From the NCBI RefSeq assembly GCF_034259325.1, contig NZ_JAXIVS010000002.1:868001-932000 (forward strand): a stretch of 64,000 nucleotides of DNA, read 5' to 3'. A model generated the notes under the pieces. The model was given only the letters and a program-made list of their open reading frames with translations, searched no databases and had not been told where the DNA came from. The translations under genes were made by a program, and so were the position numbers. Source of the stretch: Hyalangium ruber. Lineage in GTDB: Bacteria; Myxococcota; Myxococcia; Myxococcales; Myxococcaceae. Of this stretch, positions 18,501 to 25,748 are shown piece after piece. Numbering within the stretch: position 1 is the first letter of the stretch; every line of letters starts with the position of its first letter.

Positions 18501-21500
18501 CCGCCAGCCGCCGTGGGGACGAGGGCTACCTGCTGGATGCGCTCGGCCACGCGGACGTGGCGGTGCGCTCCTGGGCCGCCGATGGCCTGTCGCGCCTCGG
18601 GGATGCGCGCGCGCTGCCCGTGCTCACCGGCACGCTGCGCCATGACCACCTGCCCATCCGCCTGGGCGCCATCCTCTCCTTCGCCGCGCTCGGTGCCGAG
18701 GGCGAGGGCGGCATGCTCCACGGCCTGGAGGACCGCGCTCGCGAGGTGCAGGAGATGGTGTTCGCCATCATCCTCGCTCGGGACCTGCGCGCCTCGCGCC
18801 GGGGAGAGCCTCCCGACTTGCTGATCAGCGCCCTGTCCAGCGCCCGGCCCGAGGTGCGCTACGCCGCCGCGCGCGCGCTGGAGCTGCGGGCCGACCCCGC
18901 CGCGTACCAGGCCCACCTGGTGGAGGCGCTGCTGCCCCCCAAGCCGGAGAAGGCCGGGGACATGAAGGAGTGGCCCGCCGAGGACGAGCGCGCCCGCCGC
19001 ATGGTGGGGCTGGCCGAGGCGCTCGCCAGCGACGTGTCCGAGCAGCGCTACGCGGCCGCCCAGGTGCTCAACCTGCGCCACAAGCCGCTGGACTACTTCC
19101 GCGAGGCCCAGAAGGTGGCCCGCCCCCGCTCGCTGGAGGCACCGTGGAAGCCGGAGACCACGCCCAAGCCCGGCCCGGAGAAGCCCGCCAAGAGCTGGCT
19201 GCGGCGCCTGTTCGCCACCGGCAAGGAGGCCGCGCCCTCGCCCGAGGCGCTGGCCTCCGCCGAGCGTCAGCACCTGCGCCGGCTCGCCTTCGGCGCCTAC
19301 GTGGGCCTGCTGCGGCAGGTGTCCGCTGGGGATGACGAGGGCCACCGCGTGCGCCGTGACGCCGTGGACCGCGTGGTGAAGCTCACCCAGGAGGGCTTCG
19401 CCGGACAGCCCGCCGCCGTGGCCGCGCTCCTGCGAGCCCTGGAGGATCCGCACCAGTTGGTGCGCAAGGCCGCGCTCGCGGGCCTCAAGGAGCTGTACCC
19501 CGCCGGCTCGGACGAGCCGCTGTCCCTGGCCCTCGCCTCGCTCGCGCCGGACGTGGCCCGCGCGGCGCTGGAGGAGCTGGCCGCGCGGGGAGATTCCTCC
19601 CGGCCGCGCATCACCGCCGCGCTCAACTCGCCGCTGGCGGACGTGCGCAAGTACGCCTTCGAGCTGCTGGAGAAGCTCAGCCCCGCCGGCAGCCTGGAGC
19701 CGCTGCTGGCCGCGCTCTCCAGCGAGCACGCGGACCTGCGCATCGGCGTAATCGAGCGGCTGGCCGGCGCCAATGACTCGCGCGTCACCGAGGCGCTGGG
19801 CCGTGCCATGGCCAGCGAGCACGAGGACCTGCGGATGCGCGCCTCGGAGCTGCTCGCCTGGCGCAAGGATGACCGTGCCGTGGAGGTGCTCGGCACCTTC
19901 CTGCGCTCGGAGAATGCCGCCAACGCCAAGCGCGCCATGGAGGCGCTGTCCCGACTGTCCTCCCCCGCCGCCGTGGCCGCGCTTGCCAGCCGGCTGCGTA
20001 CCGCGACGGCCCTGGAGGAGCGCACCCAGCTCGTGAAGGCGCTGGGCCGCACCCGCAACCCCGAAGCGGTGGAGGTGCTGGCGCGGCAGGTGTTGGAGGA
20101 CGAAGCCCCGAGCGTGCGTCTGGCCTGCATCGCCGCCGCCATGGAGGTGGCGGACCGAGACGTGAAGCCACTGCCCGATGGCACCCCGGACCTGAAGAAG
20201 CGGGACGCCGCGTTGGCGGTGCGTTTCCTGAGCTCCGCCGCGCGCTCTGCGGACGCCGCCGTCCGGGTGGCCATTCCCCGCGAGCTGGAGCACGGCGCCG
20301 ACGCCGGACAGGACGCGCTGCTCCTGAGCCTCTTCGCGGACCGGGACGTGACGGTGCGCCGGGAGGCGGTGGCCCGCTACGCCCAGCGCGTCGTCCACCA
20401 GGGCGCGAAGGTGGAGCCCCTCGAGGAGGTGCTGCGCGCGGGTGCCCGCGAGCTGATGCTGCCCGCCGCCGAGGCCGCTGCCTTCAAGCGGCTCCCCAGT
20501 GCGCTGCGCCCGCTGCTGCTGTACTCGCGCGCCGGCGAGGTGGGCGAACGCGAGCGGGCGCTGCTGGCGCTCGGCTCGCTGGGAGACGCCCGCGCGCTGG
20601 CCGAGCTGGAGACGGTGGCCGCCGGAGGAACACCCGAGGCTCCCTCCGAGCCAAGCATGGTGGTGGCCGCCATCGAGGGCCTGGGCCGGCTGGCCGCGAA
20701 GCTCCCCGAGGGCGAGGACCGCAAGCGCATCGAGGAGAAGGTGGAGGCCGCCGCGACCGAGTCGGAAGCCCACGAGCAGCAGCAGGCCGGCGTGCGCGGG
20801 CTGCGCTACATCGGCGGCGAGCGGGCGCGGGTGAAGATCGAAGCGCTGCTCACCGACGACGACGCCTCCAGCCTCGTGCGCACCACCGCCGCGACCGAGC
20901 TGGGCAAGCTGGGCGATGGGGAGTCCGAGGCCGCCCTGGCCTCGGTGCTCGACCACTACGACTTCGGGCTGCGCAAGGAGGCCCGCAAGGCGCTGGACGC
21001 GCTCTTCCCGAAGGACCGGGTGCGGGTGGAGTTCCTCGCCGTGGCGAGCCGGTTCGCGGACATCTCCCAGCCGGCGGCCACCTACCTCGCGGACGAGGCC
21101 GAGCCCTCGCAGCTCGTCCCCCGACTGGCCACGCTTAAGGACGAGGCGCTGCGTCGGCGGATCCGCCGGGGAATCATTCGCCGAGGCACCCTGCCCATCG
21201 CCGAGCTGGTCACGCTGCTCGCCCACGAGCAGCCCCTGGCCCGCGAGGAGGCCGCCCTCGTCATCGGCTCATGGACTGGAGAGCCACGCGCACCGCTGCC
21301 TGCCTCGGACACGGCGAAGCTCGCCGGAGCGGTGGCGGCCGCCGAGCGCCGCACCTCCTCCGAGTGGGCCGCGGCGCCGGGGCCGAAGCGGCCTCCGTTG
21401 TCCCTCGCGTGGCAGCGGCTGCTGTGGGCAGGCTCCCGGCTGGGTGTCGCGGAGCTGGCCACGGGGGCTCGCGCCATCCTCCAAGGCGGCGAGGCCGGAG

Positions 21501-22057
21501 CTCCGGCGGAGGTTCGCCAGGAGGCGGCCCGCGCGCTGGGTACGCTGGGCACGGCGCAGGCGGGAGCCAAGGCCGTGCTCTCCGCCGAGAAGGAGCGCGC
21601 CAGCGCGGCCGAGGCGCTCCGCACGCGGCTGTCAGACCCAGACGCCCGGGTGCGCGCCGCCGCGGCGGACTCCCTGGCGCGGCTGGCCCCGGAGCGCGCC
21701 GAGTGGGCGCTGGCGGTCAAGCCGTTCGACCCCGTGGCCGTGGGCCCCATGGCCGCGGGGCTGCGCGCCCCCGAGCCGCTGAAGTCCTCCGAGGGACGCC
21801 GAGCGGCGCTGCCCGGCGTCATCGCCGAGCACCAGCTCGCGCCGCTGCGCCCGCTGGCCACCGGAGGCTCGACCGAGGTGAAGCAGGACGCCTGGGCCGC
21901 GCTGGGACGCCTGGGTGGAGATGACGCGGCGGAGCTGCTGCGCGGCCTCGCCTTCGACAAGGGCCAGTCGGAAGAGCTGCGCAAGGCGGCCTACCGCGCC
22001 CACAAACGAGCACGCCGGGCCGCCGAGCGCGCCCGGAAGGAAGGAACCCCGTCGTGA
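15506..22057 (+). CDS. giant WD40/HEAT-repeat protein, retron-associated
   Basis: 2183 residues. The first 330 or so form a WD40-like beta-propeller, with blades such as LALSPDGQRLYTVGVDG and LASAGDDGRIRIWYL. From about 345 to the end it is built of dozens of HEAT-like helical pairs with the recurrent pattern 'D.DVRRVA..AL..L', broken by a proline/lysine linker near 1210-1250. No enzymatic motif was found, so it is likely a scaffold or ligand-binding solenoid. The start is ATG 15506 with GGAG 5 bases upstream. Its stop overlaps the SWIM gene start by 4 bp (GTGA), and the retron RNA and reverse transcriptase lie just beyond. As I recall, HEAT plus WHSWIM partners define one class of myxobacterial retrons. 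A long minus-strand open frame inside it (16961-21226) is a high-GC shadow. Confidence 0.9.
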   Translation: MATLAIGNIEKVRALAANGRVLLLGGARAASASRLTAYDFSSNKVLWSVELPSAVLALALAGERWVAAGADGTVRVGTLGEGKLERELSGAHPGGCTGLALSPDGQRLYTVGVDGALRGWALDSGKKLHEWQASPQPLRAVAVDPGHTFAACAGDDGVVRSFTLATGARRDMAGHEGAVRALAFTPRDGRLASAGDDGRIRIWYLVGAVEFEVRGDKDSGHAGPVLALLFPPTPTTEPSAEPSDRFWTAGADGKVKVWRLDERRKPRTLDCGSKPLHALAFAPPPNARQAKVMLGHLFTGGDERRVYRFTAEPDGKPGEEQHDYAHGFDALTEALGAGRPKREAAVREAAALEEPEALDFVLKVLSTDREAEVRKLAASELATHRRVSARPKLRERLDDDHPSVRLSALEALTQLEESPLSAPRSALDSRFADVRTQGLRRLARLAGTSPLVPGLIAGKLTDGDANVGLAALDALTEASPSGGTESLKTAFERGPAHIKVEVLIRAASAGQLGAAQLQPLVARALDDADADVRRVAFTVRVLERQPLAQVLEKKDEDFGLAVRDVARRMALSARRLSPEGQAGKFTTEGEVTAARDKLLREKLLGPATSGATPTEADLEPLLAAMACRTPDTAVRGARGLAQLGDTRALGALLQLSREAEAPIRRQAATALQALQDARARERLVWMLDDADADVRASALEAVVALDADTPLSSAEAALRSGFEDVRVRGLDRLVKLGAEGKRPEGAETLLGDALEDEGAKVRGEAFRTLWAWNEKQPQKALDRALAGRFPDLRLRAVEELTSRLKEDWALERLKGAVQDRDAGVATAAYEAWVKHAGKEKAEPHLAALDTAHASLRALAAKNAVHAPVEALRSPLLKLIQDEEPSVHLQALESLDKLVPNENGPLLAGLLSAALPLKVRAAELLAARGAEDIIEPMRVLLTDKELERRYPPPLLNPLRARAASALATLGSRRLLSFHATTLLKHEQSEVREQGGRGLATASRRGDEGYLLDALGHADVAVRSWAADGLSRLGDARALPVLTGTLRHDHLPIRLGAILSFAALGAEGEGGMLHGLEDRAREVQEMVFAIILARDLRASRRGEPPDLLISALSSARPEVRYAAARALELRADPAAYQAHLVEALLPPKPEKAGDMKEWPAEDERARRMVGLAEALASDVSEQRYAAAQVLNLRHKPLDYFREAQKVARPRSLEAPWKPETTPKPGPEKPAKSWLRRLFATGKEAAPSPEALASAERQHLRRLAFGAYVGLLRQVSAGDDEGHRVRRDAVDRVVKLTQEGFAGQPAAVAALLRALEDPHQLVRKAALAGLKELYPAGSDEPLSLALASLAPDVARAALEELAARGDSSRPRITAALNSPLADVRKYAFELLEKLSPAGSLEPLLAALSSEHADLRIGVIERLAGANDSRVTEALGRAMASEHEDLRMRASELLAWRKDDRAVEVLGTFLRSENAANAKRAMEALSRLSSPAAVAALASRLRTATALEERTQLVKALGRTRNPEAVEVLARQVLEDEAPSVRLACIAAAMEVADRDVKPLPDGTPDLKKRDAALAVRFLSSAARSADAAVRVAIPRELEHGADAGQDALLLSLFADRDVTVRREAVARYAQRVVHQGAKVEPLEEVLRAGARELMLPAAEAAAFKRLPSALRPLLLYSRAGEVGERERALLALGSLGDARALAELETVAAGGTPEAPSEPSMVVAAIEGLGRLAAKLPEGEDRKRIEEKVEAAATESEAHEQQQAGVRGLRYIGGERARVKIEALLTDDDASSLVRTTAATELGKLGDGESEAALASVLDHYDFGLRKEARKALDALFPKDRVRVEFLAVASRFADISQPAATYLADEAEPSQLVPRLATLKDEALRRRIRRGIIRRGTLPIAELVTLLAHEQPLAREEAALVIGSWTGEPRAPLPASDTAKLAGAVAAAERRTSSEWAAAPGPKRPPLSLAWQRLLWAGSRLGVAELATGARAILQGGEAGAPAEVRQEAARALGTLGTAQAGAKAVLSAEKERASAAEALRTRLSDPDARVRAAAADSLARLAPERAEWALAVKPFDPVAVGPMAAGLRAPEPLKSSEGRRAALPGVIAEHQLAPLRPLATGGSTEVKQDAWAALGRLGGDDAAELLRGLAFDKGQSEELRKAAYRAHKRARRAAERARKEGTPS

Positions 22058-23895
22058 CGACCGCCGCCCCCCGTCACCCCGTCGAGCTGCGCTACGCCAC
22101 CGCGAGCGAGGTGGAGGCCCGCGCCGAGGCCTCGCGCGTGCTGCTGGCCCTGGAGGGCTCTCGCGGCACCGTGGGCCTGCGCGGCCGGGTGCGCGAGCCC
22201 GCCCTCTTCCGTGACGCCCTGGCCGCCACCCTCGGGGTGCTCGCCAGCGACCTGCGCTACCGGGGCCGGGACCGCACCGCGTACCTCGCCTACCTCATGA
22301 AGCAGGGCAAGCGCGCCACCGCGCAGATCTGGGAGGCGCAGAAGGCGTTCCTGGACGCCTCGCTCCAGAGCGAGGAGCAGAAGGACACGGTGCTGGACCC
22401 CGTGCTCACGGTGGATCCGGATCAGGTGTCCCTGGAGGTCTTCTCCCGAGACGAGAGCGCCTACGCGCGCCTGGCCTTCGACAACAGCCTGTTCGACGGG
22501 CGCGAGGTGGCGCACGGCTCCACCTTCCTGGACGTGCCAGCGGACCTGCTCGCCAAGGTGGACCGGCTGCGCACCTACGTGCCGCTGTCTCTGGAGGCGC
22601 ACGTGGCGCTGCCCGCGCAGCAGGCCCGGGCCCCGCGCAACGTGGAGGTGCCTCACGCGTGGCTGCGCGGCTTCCTCCAGGTGCAGTCGGCGGCCACGCT
22701 GCCGGCGAACACCTGCACGCTGGCCCCCATCGACCTGTACAACCTGCTCTTCGCCCTGCGCACCCGGAAGGCGAAGAAGGCCCCGCGCGCGTTGCGCTTC
22801 GAGCTGGTGCCCGGCGCCCCGCCGCGCATGGTGGTGGAGCCTTGGGAGCTGGTGCTGGAGTGCCACGCCTCGGTGTACACGGGCACCACGCCGGCGGTGG
22901 TGCGCACCTTCGGCCGGCAGCGGCTGTCGGCCCTGGCGCGCCTGCTGCCCCACGCGCAGAGCGTGCGGGTGCAATTGCTGGGCGCGGGCCTGCCGGTGTT
23001 CTGGGTGGTGGACATGGGCGCGGCCACGCTGACGCTGGCGCTCACCGGGTGGACGGAGAGCGGCTGGTCCAGCGCGGCGGCCTTCGACGTGCTCATGCCG
23101 CGCGCGGTGCCGGAGGGGCTCTCGGAGCGGCTGCGCAACCGCCTGCGCGCCGAAGGTCCCCTCTCCTTCGAGACGCTGGTGGCGGGCGCGGGAGCTCCCA
23201 AGGACGCGGTGCGCGCGGCGTTGCAGCTCGAGTGCCTGCGCGGGCGCATCCTCTATGACATCGCCCGGGGCGCGTACCGGCCGCGCGAGCTGATGGCCAC
23301 GCCGGTGGACGAGGCCGTCATCCGCTACGGCAGCGAGCGCGAGGCACGGGCGCACCGGCTGCTGGGCGACGGCGGGGCAGGCGCGGGCGAAGTCAAAGTC
23401 ACCAAGGTGCATGAGGTGGTGGGCGAAGGCACGCGCATCCACGGCGAGGTGGTGGACCGGGAGGCGGTGCGCAGCTTCTTCCCCGTCTTCACGCTGGACC
23501 TGGAGGGCCGGGTAAAGGAGGCGAGCTGCGGCTGCCCGCACTTCCGCCGCTCGGGGATGCGCGAGGGCCCGTGCGAGCACATGATGGCGCTGCGGCTGGC
23601 GTACGCGCGGCGGCGCGCGGAGGAAGAGGCGCTGCGGCAGACGCCGGAGGGCCGTCAGCTCATCCGCGCGGAGACACGGGCGTACGTGCGGCGTGAGGCC
23701 ACCGGGCAGGAGCAGGTGTACCGCGTCTCCCTGGACGGCAAGGTGGTGGCGGTGGAGTGGGGCCCGCGCCTGGGCGAGCCGCGCCGCCAGAAGCTGTGGT
23801 TCGACTCGGATGCCGAGGCGCGCGGGGCCTATTTCGCGCGCCTGGAGGCGTTGGCCTCTGAGGGATACATCGACGCGGCTTCGCTGCTGGTGTAG
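22054..23895 (+). CDS. WHSWIM protein: winged helix plus SWIM zinc finger, retron partner
   Basis: 613 residues from a GTG overlapping the WD40/HEAT gene stop. A long N-terminal region (about 1-350) has no motif I recognise. Residues about 354-410 look like a winged helix (LSFETLVAGAGAPKDAVRAA, then LECLRGRILYDI). A SWIM zinc finger follows with C492-x-C494-x12-C507-x-H509, the signature CxCx(n)CxH. SWIM fingers bind DNA or proteins. The order winged helix then SWIM is the 'WHSWIM' arrangement I recall from retron class XIII. The gene ends 69 bp before the retron a1 repeat. It is a candidate effector or nucleic-acid-binding adaptor of the retron (inference). Confidence 0.88.
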   Translation: MTTAAPRHPVELRYATASEVEARAEASRVLLALEGSRGTVGLRGRVREPALFRDALAATLGVLASDLRYRGRDRTAYLAYLMKQGKRATAQIWEAQKAFLDASLQSEEQKDTVLDPVLTVDPDQVSLEVFSRDESAYARLAFDNSLFDGREVAHGSTFLDVPADLLAKVDRLRTYVPLSLEAHVALPAQQARAPRNVEVPHAWLRGFLQVQSAATLPANTCTLAPIDLYNLLFALRTRKAKKAPRALRFELVPGAPPRMVVEPWELVLECHASVYTGTTPAVVRTFGRQRLSALARLLPHAQSVRVQLLGAGLPVFWVVDMGAATLTLALTGWTESGWSSAAAFDVLMPRAVPEGLSERLRNRLRAEGPLSFETLVAGAGAPKDAVRAALQLECLRGRILYDIARGAYRPRELMATPVDEAVIRYGSEREARAHRLLGDGGAGAGEVKVTKVHEVVGEGTRIHGEVVDREAVRSFFPVFTLDLEGRVKEASCGCPHFRRSGMREGPCEHMMALRLAYARRRAEEEALRQTPEGRQLIRAETRAYVRREATGQEQVYRVSLDGKVVAVEWGPRLGEPRRQKLWFDSDAEARGAYFARLEALASEGYIDAASLLV

Positions 23896-23964
23896 AAAAC
23901 CGGATTATCTGGCCGCTTGCCCCACGGCCGACCAAGGCGGGTGCGACAGGACAAAGACTTCACA

Positions 23965-23986
23965 GCGAGCGATTGAGAGAGGTCCT
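23965..23986 (+). repeat. retron inverted repeat a1
   Basis: 22-nt repeat containing TTGAGAGAGGTCCT at its 3' end. It pairs with a2 at 24221-24242 and would bring the msr 5' end against the msd 3' end, as required for reverse transcriptase priming. Confidence 0.85.
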
Positions 23987-24078
23987 AAAAGTATCAGCCT
24001 CAGCGCCTCGAGCGCGGGAGCGGCGTTGCGCCGCTCTGGAAGCAATGCAGGACACTCTCCGCAAGGTAGCCTGTTCTT

Positions 24079-24180
24079 GGCTCTCTTCCTACGGCCGTAC
24101 TGCTAGCGCGCCAGGGAGCTGAACCAACGACGCAACCGCCGTTTCCCTAGCGCGCTAGCAGTACGGCCGTAGGGAGAGCC
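24079..24180 (+). other. msd long hairpin
   Basis: Arms 24079-24117 and 24144-24180 are complementary over about 37 bp, with one 2-nt bulge (TT) and one mismatch. The loop is 26 nt (24118-24143). The base is extended by GGTAGCC (24065-24071) pairing with GGCTACC (24186-24192). This is the double-stranded part of the predicted msDNA. Confidence 0.85.
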
Positions 24181-24220
24181 GGTGAGGCTACCGTGCCCCA
24201 GGTGAGCAGGTGGTGCCTTC

Positions 24221-24242
24221 AGGGCCTCTCTCGACCGCTCGC
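24221..24242 (+). repeat. retron inverted repeat a2
   Basis: Partner of a1 at 23965-23986. It contains AGGGCCTCTCTCGACC and ends 48 bp before the reverse transcriptase start codon. Confidence 0.85.
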
Positions 24243-24290
24243 GCCTGTCGCCCCCGCCCGACGCCGCCGCACCCGACGCCCGGAGCTGCC

Positions 24291-25748
24291 ATGACCGCCA
24301 AGCTGGAGTCGCACGTCCCCGCCGCGCCGCCGCAGCCCGCCACCGCTCCGACGCCCACCCCGCCCTCGCCCGCCGCGCTCGCGCAGCGCGAGGCCCGCCG
24401 CCAGCAGCACGAGGCGCTCCTGGCGCGGTGGAAGGGCATCGAGGAGGCGGGCGGCACGGACGCGTGGGTGCAGCAGCAGCTCGTGGCCAAGGGCGTGGCG
24501 GCCGAGGAGGTGGAGTTCGAGGAGCTGTCCGAGAAGCAGAAGGCGGCCTGGAAGGAGAAGAAGAAGGCGGAGGCCGGCGAGCGGCGCGCGCTGAAGCGCC
24601 AGGCGTGGGAGGCGTGGAAGGCCACCCACATCCACCACCTGGGCGCGGGGGTGCATTGGGAGGAGTCGCAAGGGCCGGACAAGTTCGACGTGCCGGAGCG
24701 CGAGGAGCGGGCCAAGGCCAACGGGCTGCCGGACTGGGACTCGGTGGAGGCGCTGGCCAAGGCGCTAGGGGTGTCGGTGGCGCGGCTGCGCTGGTTCGCC
24801 TTCCACCGCGAGGTGGACACGGGTACGCACTACCAGAGCTGGGAGATTCCGAAGCGGGATGGGGGCAAGCGCACCATCACCGCGCCCAAGCGGGAGCTGA
24901 AGGCGGCGCAGCGTTGGGTGTTGTCCAATGTGGTGGAGCGGCTGCCGGTACACGGGGCGGCGCACGGCTTCGTGGCAGGGCGCTCCATCCTCACCAACGC
25001 GCTGGCGCACCGGGGCGCGGACGTGCTGGTGAAGGTGGACATGAAGGACTTCTTCCCCTCGGTGACGTGGCGCCGGGTGAAGGGGCTGCTGCGCAAGGGC
25101 GGGCTGCAAGAGAACGCGGCGACGCTGCTGGCGCTGCTGTCCACGGAGGCGCCGCGCGAGGTGATGCAGTTCCGCGGCAAGACGCTGTACGTGGCCAAGG
25201 GGCCCCGGGCGCTGCCGCAGGGGGCGCCCACCTCTCCGGCGCTGACGAACGCGCTGTGCTTGCGGCTGGACAAGCGGGTGTCGGCGATGGCGAAGCGGCT
25301 GGGCTTCACCTACACGCGCTACGCGGATGACCTGACGTTCTCGTGGCGGCGAGCCAAGGGGGCCAAGGGGAAGAAGCAGGCGGACGCGCCGGTGGCGACG
25401 CTGCTGGCGCGGGTGAAGAGCATCCTCGAGGCGGAGGGCTTCACGGTACACCCGGACAAGACGCGGGTGCTGCGCAAGGGCGGCAAGCAGCGGGTGACGG
25501 GGCTGGTGGTGAACGAGGCTCCGAACGGAGTGCCCGGAGCGCGCGTGCCCCGCGAGGTGGTGCGGCGGTTGCGCGCGGCGATCCACAACCGCGAGCAGGG
25601 TAAGCCGGGCCGCGAGGGCGAGTCGCTGGAGCAGCTCAAGGGGATGGCGGCCTTCATCCACATGACGGACCCGGCCCGGGGCCGCGCCTTCCTGCAACAG
25701 CTCGAGGCGCTCGAGGCGAAACAAGCCCCTGGGCCCGCCGCGCCCTGA
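24291..25748 (+). CDS. retron-type reverse transcriptase
   Basis: 485 residues, the length I recall for the Mx162 enzyme. An N-terminal charged extension of about 150 residues precedes the RT core. Visible marks: retron-specific NAxxH motif (NALAH within ILTNALAHRG), VDMKDFFPSV (first catalytic Asp), PQGAPTSPALTN, the catalytic YADD box at 344-347 (RYADDLTFSW), and the VTG motif (QRVTGLVVN). It uses the upstream RNA as template and the 2'-OH of a branch G as primer to make msDNA. I chose ATG 24291, preceded by GGAG 5 bases upstream; a GTG at 24210 would begin inside the RNA and overlap a2. The stop directly abuts the convergent neighbour's stop. Confidence 0.96.
   Translation: MTAKLESHVPAAPPQPATAPTPTPPSPAALAQREARRQQHEALLARWKGIEEAGGTDAWVQQQLVAKGVAAEEVEFEELSEKQKAAWKEKKKAEAGERRALKRQAWEAWKATHIHHLGAGVHWEESQGPDKFDVPEREERAKANGLPDWDSVEALAKALGVSVARLRWFAFHREVDTGTHYQSWEIPKRDGGKRTITAPKRELKAAQRWVLSNVVERLPVHGAAHGFVAGRSILTNALAHRGADVLVKVDMKDFFPSVTWRRVKGLLRKGGLQENAATLLALLSTEAPREVMQFRGKTLYVAKGPRALPQGAPTSPALTNALCLRLDKRVSAMAKRLGFTYTRYADDLTFSWRRAKGAKGKKQADAPVATLLARVKSILEAEGFTVHPDKTRVLRKGGKQRVTGLVVNEAPNGVPGARVPREVVRRLRAAIHNREQGKPGREGESLEQLKGMAAFIHMTDPARGRAFLQQLEALEAKQAPGPAAP

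Larger units (their letters stand above)
23965..24242 (+). ncRNA. retron msr-msd non-coding RNA (Mx162/Sa163-like)
   Basis: Lies between the SWIM gene and the reverse transcriptase, on the same strand. The ends are inverted repeats a1 and a2 (22 nt, 19 Watson-Crick pairs, 2 G-U, 1 mismatch). After a1 come two candidate branch guanosines, in CAGC at 23995-23998 and 24001-24004. Two msr hairpins follow: GCGC/GCGC at 24003-24015 and a perfect 7-bp stem with 5-nt loop at 24018-24036. The msd part (roughly 24050-24215) folds into one very long hairpin. From the known priming model the msDNA would be about 160 nt, matching the Mx162/Sa163 size class. Exact branch site and termini cannot be set from sequence alone. 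Confidence 0.9.

Noticed and set aside
16961-21226. 1421-codon open frame on the minus strand inside the WD40/HEAT gene
   Set aside because: It is antisense to a gene with clear domains, rich in Gly/Arg/Gln/His as expected of a shadow frame in high-GC DNA, and has no recognisable domain.
24210-24290. N-terminal GTG extension of the reverse transcriptase
   Set aside because: It would translate through the a2 repeat of the retron RNA; ATG 24291 has a proper RBS and gives the expected length.
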